A stretch of DNA of 7,762 nucleotides, taken from NCBI GenBank assembly GCA_937893785.1, contig CALCSP010000373.1:1-7762 (forward strand). Direction: 5' to 3'. Positions 6,069-7,762 of the stretch are shown piece by piece (position 1 is the stretch's first letter; each line of letters opens with the position of its first letter). A model generated the notes under the pieces. It ran no database searches. It saw nothing but the letters and a program-made list of their open reading frames with translations, and was not told the origin of the DNA. This stretch comes from an uncultured Verrucomicrobiales bacterium (GTDB lineage Bacteria > Verrucomicrobiota > Verrucomicrobiia > Verrucomicrobiales > DEV007). A program made the translations under genes and the position numbers.

Positions 6069-7762
6069 CGAGGTTAAGCGATTCCGTAAAGGTCAGGACG
6101 TCACTAAAGGGAAAGCGTTCCAACAACCCGAATTGGTCAAGCCGGGTTAACCTCGCCCTGCCTGCTGCTGGACTCCGTAAACCGCACAAAAAACGCGTGA
6201 GTTGCCGAGGCGATCCAAGTGCGGCATGTCGCTCAGCGACAAGATCATGCACAGCATGTATTTCCTCGGATGTCATTTCTTCATAAAATCCTTCCGGCAA
6301 TCCACCAGCGATATGCGTGCCGCGACACACATCACATTGGCCACATTGGCCACCCATTGACTCACCGAAGTAATCCAGCATCATCCCCACTCTGCAATCC
6401 TCATCCTCCGCATAATCGACTACACCGTTAAGCCGTTGGATATCCTGCCGCTCTCTCTGCGCAAAGAAATCCCGGAATTCCTGGGTCAATCGACCAATTT
6501 CAATGTCTTCATCCAGCAAGTGGTATTGCTGCCTCAAACCCGAAGGCTTCACAAGCACATCCCCAGCCTCCTCAAGATCACGAATTGCTCGACGGATCCG
6601 AGGAGCATCCTCACCGATCTCCCCGGCAATCTCGGAAGTAATTAAAGTTATCCACCTGCGCCCCCTTTTTCCTGCCGCAAATATTTTATCAATAAACGCA
6701 CGATAATCCTGATCATAACCGGAAAGCATGGAATCTTCGTCACGCAAAAACTCAAGCCTGTACACATTATAAAATGGCGCTACTGCCATGATAATCCCTT
6801 TCATCTCAAGGCGTGTCATTATGGTCGCTACTACCATCGGTCTGATGTCATAGATCGAGGACAGTTCATAGTGAGAAACATCAAAATCCGCACCCTGACG
6901 CAACACACAATTAAGCACCCCCCTTACGGCATTCTTAGTAGGAGTGTCTCCATAAATAAAGTTTTCCAGCACAATGCGGTCATCCAGGCATGCTAAAAGC
7001 TCACAGTAAGATGGCTCACCATCCCTGCCGGCACGTCCTGTTTCCTGAACATAATTCTCAAGACTCTTGGGTAGGTTATAGTGATAAACCCTGCGGATAT
7101 CTGCCTTATCAATACCCATACCAAAGGCAATGGTTGCCACTACAACATCAATTTCTCCACGCATAAACTGGTCTTGAACCTGTGCACGGTAATCATCCCT
7201 GAGACCCGCATGGTAAGCCTTTGCATTGAGACCGTTTGCAGCAAGTAATGTAGCAACCCGCTCAGCAGTAAACTGGAGGGTCACATATACCACCGCAACC
7301 CCACCCCCGGCACTGACTCGTTCCACTAGCAAGTTGTCGCGCTCAGAACCTGTGCAGGGAGTAACGCTGAAGGAAAGATTCTCACGCCGAAAACTAAGCT
7401 GCACATGATCATTTTTGGCAATACCAAAACCATTACAAATATCGGCACTCACTTTCGGAGTCGCGGTAGCCGTCAGTGCAAGTACCCGACCAACCTTTAG
7501 TTCACTGGCGAAGTCCGCTAACTTCAGGTAGTCAGGACGAAAATTATGTCCCCACTCCGAAATGCAATGCGCCTCGTCGATAGCAAGCAGGTCAATCGTC
7601 AATGCCTTAACCCTTTCACGGAAATTGATATTGGCTAGCCGCTCCGGCGCGACGTAGAGCAACTTAAGAGCACCTGTCTCAAGACCTTTCCATATTTCTT
7701 CTCCATCCCGGACGGAAACACTTGAGTCCAAACGGGCAGCTCCGATCCCTCTCCCTTTCAAA
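6064..7762 (-). CDS. recQ: RecQ-family ATP-dependent DNA helicase, 5' end outside window
   Basis: 3'-5' DNA helicase of superfamily 2, acting in recombination and repair. The frame runs to the window edge. The TTG at 7761 is almost surely an internal Leu just after motif Ia, so the Walker A part is missing from view. Counting from that codon: DEAHCISEWGHNFRP (62-76, motif II plus the RecQ aromatic loop), ALTATAT (95-101, motif III), AYHAGL (182-187), VVVATIAFGMGIDKAD (206-221) and QETGRAGRDG (239-248, motif VI). A zinc element has Cys456, Cys473, Cys476 and Cys479. Unlike Escherichia RecQ, about 200 residues, probably winged-helix-like, separate motif VI from the first zinc Cys, against about 50 there. 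The C-terminus ends in a compact RFLCGL...SPAAGRARLTR block instead of RQC plus HRDC. I recall this layout from other bacterial RecQ-like proteins, so it is a subtype rather than a defect. Confidence 0.94.
   Translation of the reverse strand, partial: LKGRGIGAARLDSSVSVRDGEEIWKGLETGALKLLYVAPERLANINFRERVKALTIDLLAIDEAHCISEWGHNFRPDYLKLADFASELKVGRVLALTATATPKVSADICNGFGIAKNDHVQLSFRRENLSFSVTPCTGSERDNLLVERVSAGGGVAVVYVTLQFTAERVATLLAANGLNAKAYHAGLRDDYRAQVQDQFMRGEIDVVVATIAFGMGIDKADIRRVYHYNLPKSLENYVQETGRAGRDGEPSYCELLACLDDRIVLENFIYGDTPTKNAVRGVLNCVLRQGADFDVSHYELSSIYDIRPMVVATIMTRLEMKGIIMAVAPFYNVYRLEFLRDEDSMLSGYDQDYRAFIDKIFAAGKRGRRWITLITSEIAGEIGEDAPRIRRAIRDLEEAGDVLVKPSGLRQQYHLLDEDIEIGRLTQEFRDFFAQRERQDIQRLNGVVDYAEDEDCRVGMMLDYFGESMGGQCGQCDVCRGTHIAGGLPEGFYEEMTSEEIHAVHDLVAERHAALGSPRQLTRFLCGLRSPAAGRARLTRLDQFGLLERFPFSDVLTFTESLNLG

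Noticed and set aside
6333..6350. Tandem 9-base repeat CACATTGGC x2
   Set aside because: It encodes GQCGQC of the RecQ zinc element and is explained by the protein motif.
7759..7761. TTG at the right edge as the start of recQ
   Set aside because: The sequence there matches the interior of RecQ just after motif Ia, and a start here would lack the ATP-binding Walker A. The gene simply continues past the window.
1..7762. CRISPR array, insertion sequence, tRNA or defence-gene cluster
   Set aside because: I saw no spaced repeats, transposase motifs, cloverleaf or toxin-antitoxin pair. RecQ and the protease fusion alone do not make a defence system.

Overview
The window reads as ordinary chromosome from a Gram-negative-type bacterium. 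My best guess is the Verrucomicrobiota (Opitutae-like) or a close PVC relative. The grounds are the moderate base composition, a trypsin-like protease fused to a jelly-roll domain of the DUF1080 kind (common in PVC genomes), weak or absent Shine-Dalgarno sequences at the three visible starts, and an FtsK with long acidic inserts. This placement is inference; no rRNA or other marker is present. There is no sign of a mobile element, CRISPR array, tRNA or rRNA.

Layout: (1) 2-1975 (+) is the cytoplasmic motor and DNA-reading part of an FtsK/SpoIIIE DNA translocase whose N-terminus lies upstream of the window. It is followed by a plausible hairpin terminator. (2) 2139-3191 (+) is a complete class I DAHP synthase (AroF type), the first enzyme of the shikimate pathway, with its own sigma70-like promoter candidate. 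(3) 3689-2874 (-) is an unrecognised small membrane protein. Its frame runs on for 318 bases antisense into the 3' end of the DAHP synthase gene. (4) Divergent from it, 3835-6054 (+) encodes a probably exported four-part protein: HtrA-like serine protease, concanavalin-like jelly roll, SirB1-type transglutaminase-like fold, and TPR helices. (5) 7762-6064 (-) is the C-terminal three quarters or so of a RecQ-family helicase of a non-Escherichia subtype. It converges on gene 4 with only nine bases between the stop codons.

The genes do not form one operon or pathway. FtsK and RecQ both serve chromosome maintenance, AroF is biosynthetic, and the protease fusion probably works in the envelope. The observations most worth following are the protease/SirB1 fusion, the tail-to-tail antisense overlap of the membrane gene with aroF, and the roughly 110-residue acidic segment between Walker A and Walker B of FtsK. 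I did not find a convincing new multi-gene system.
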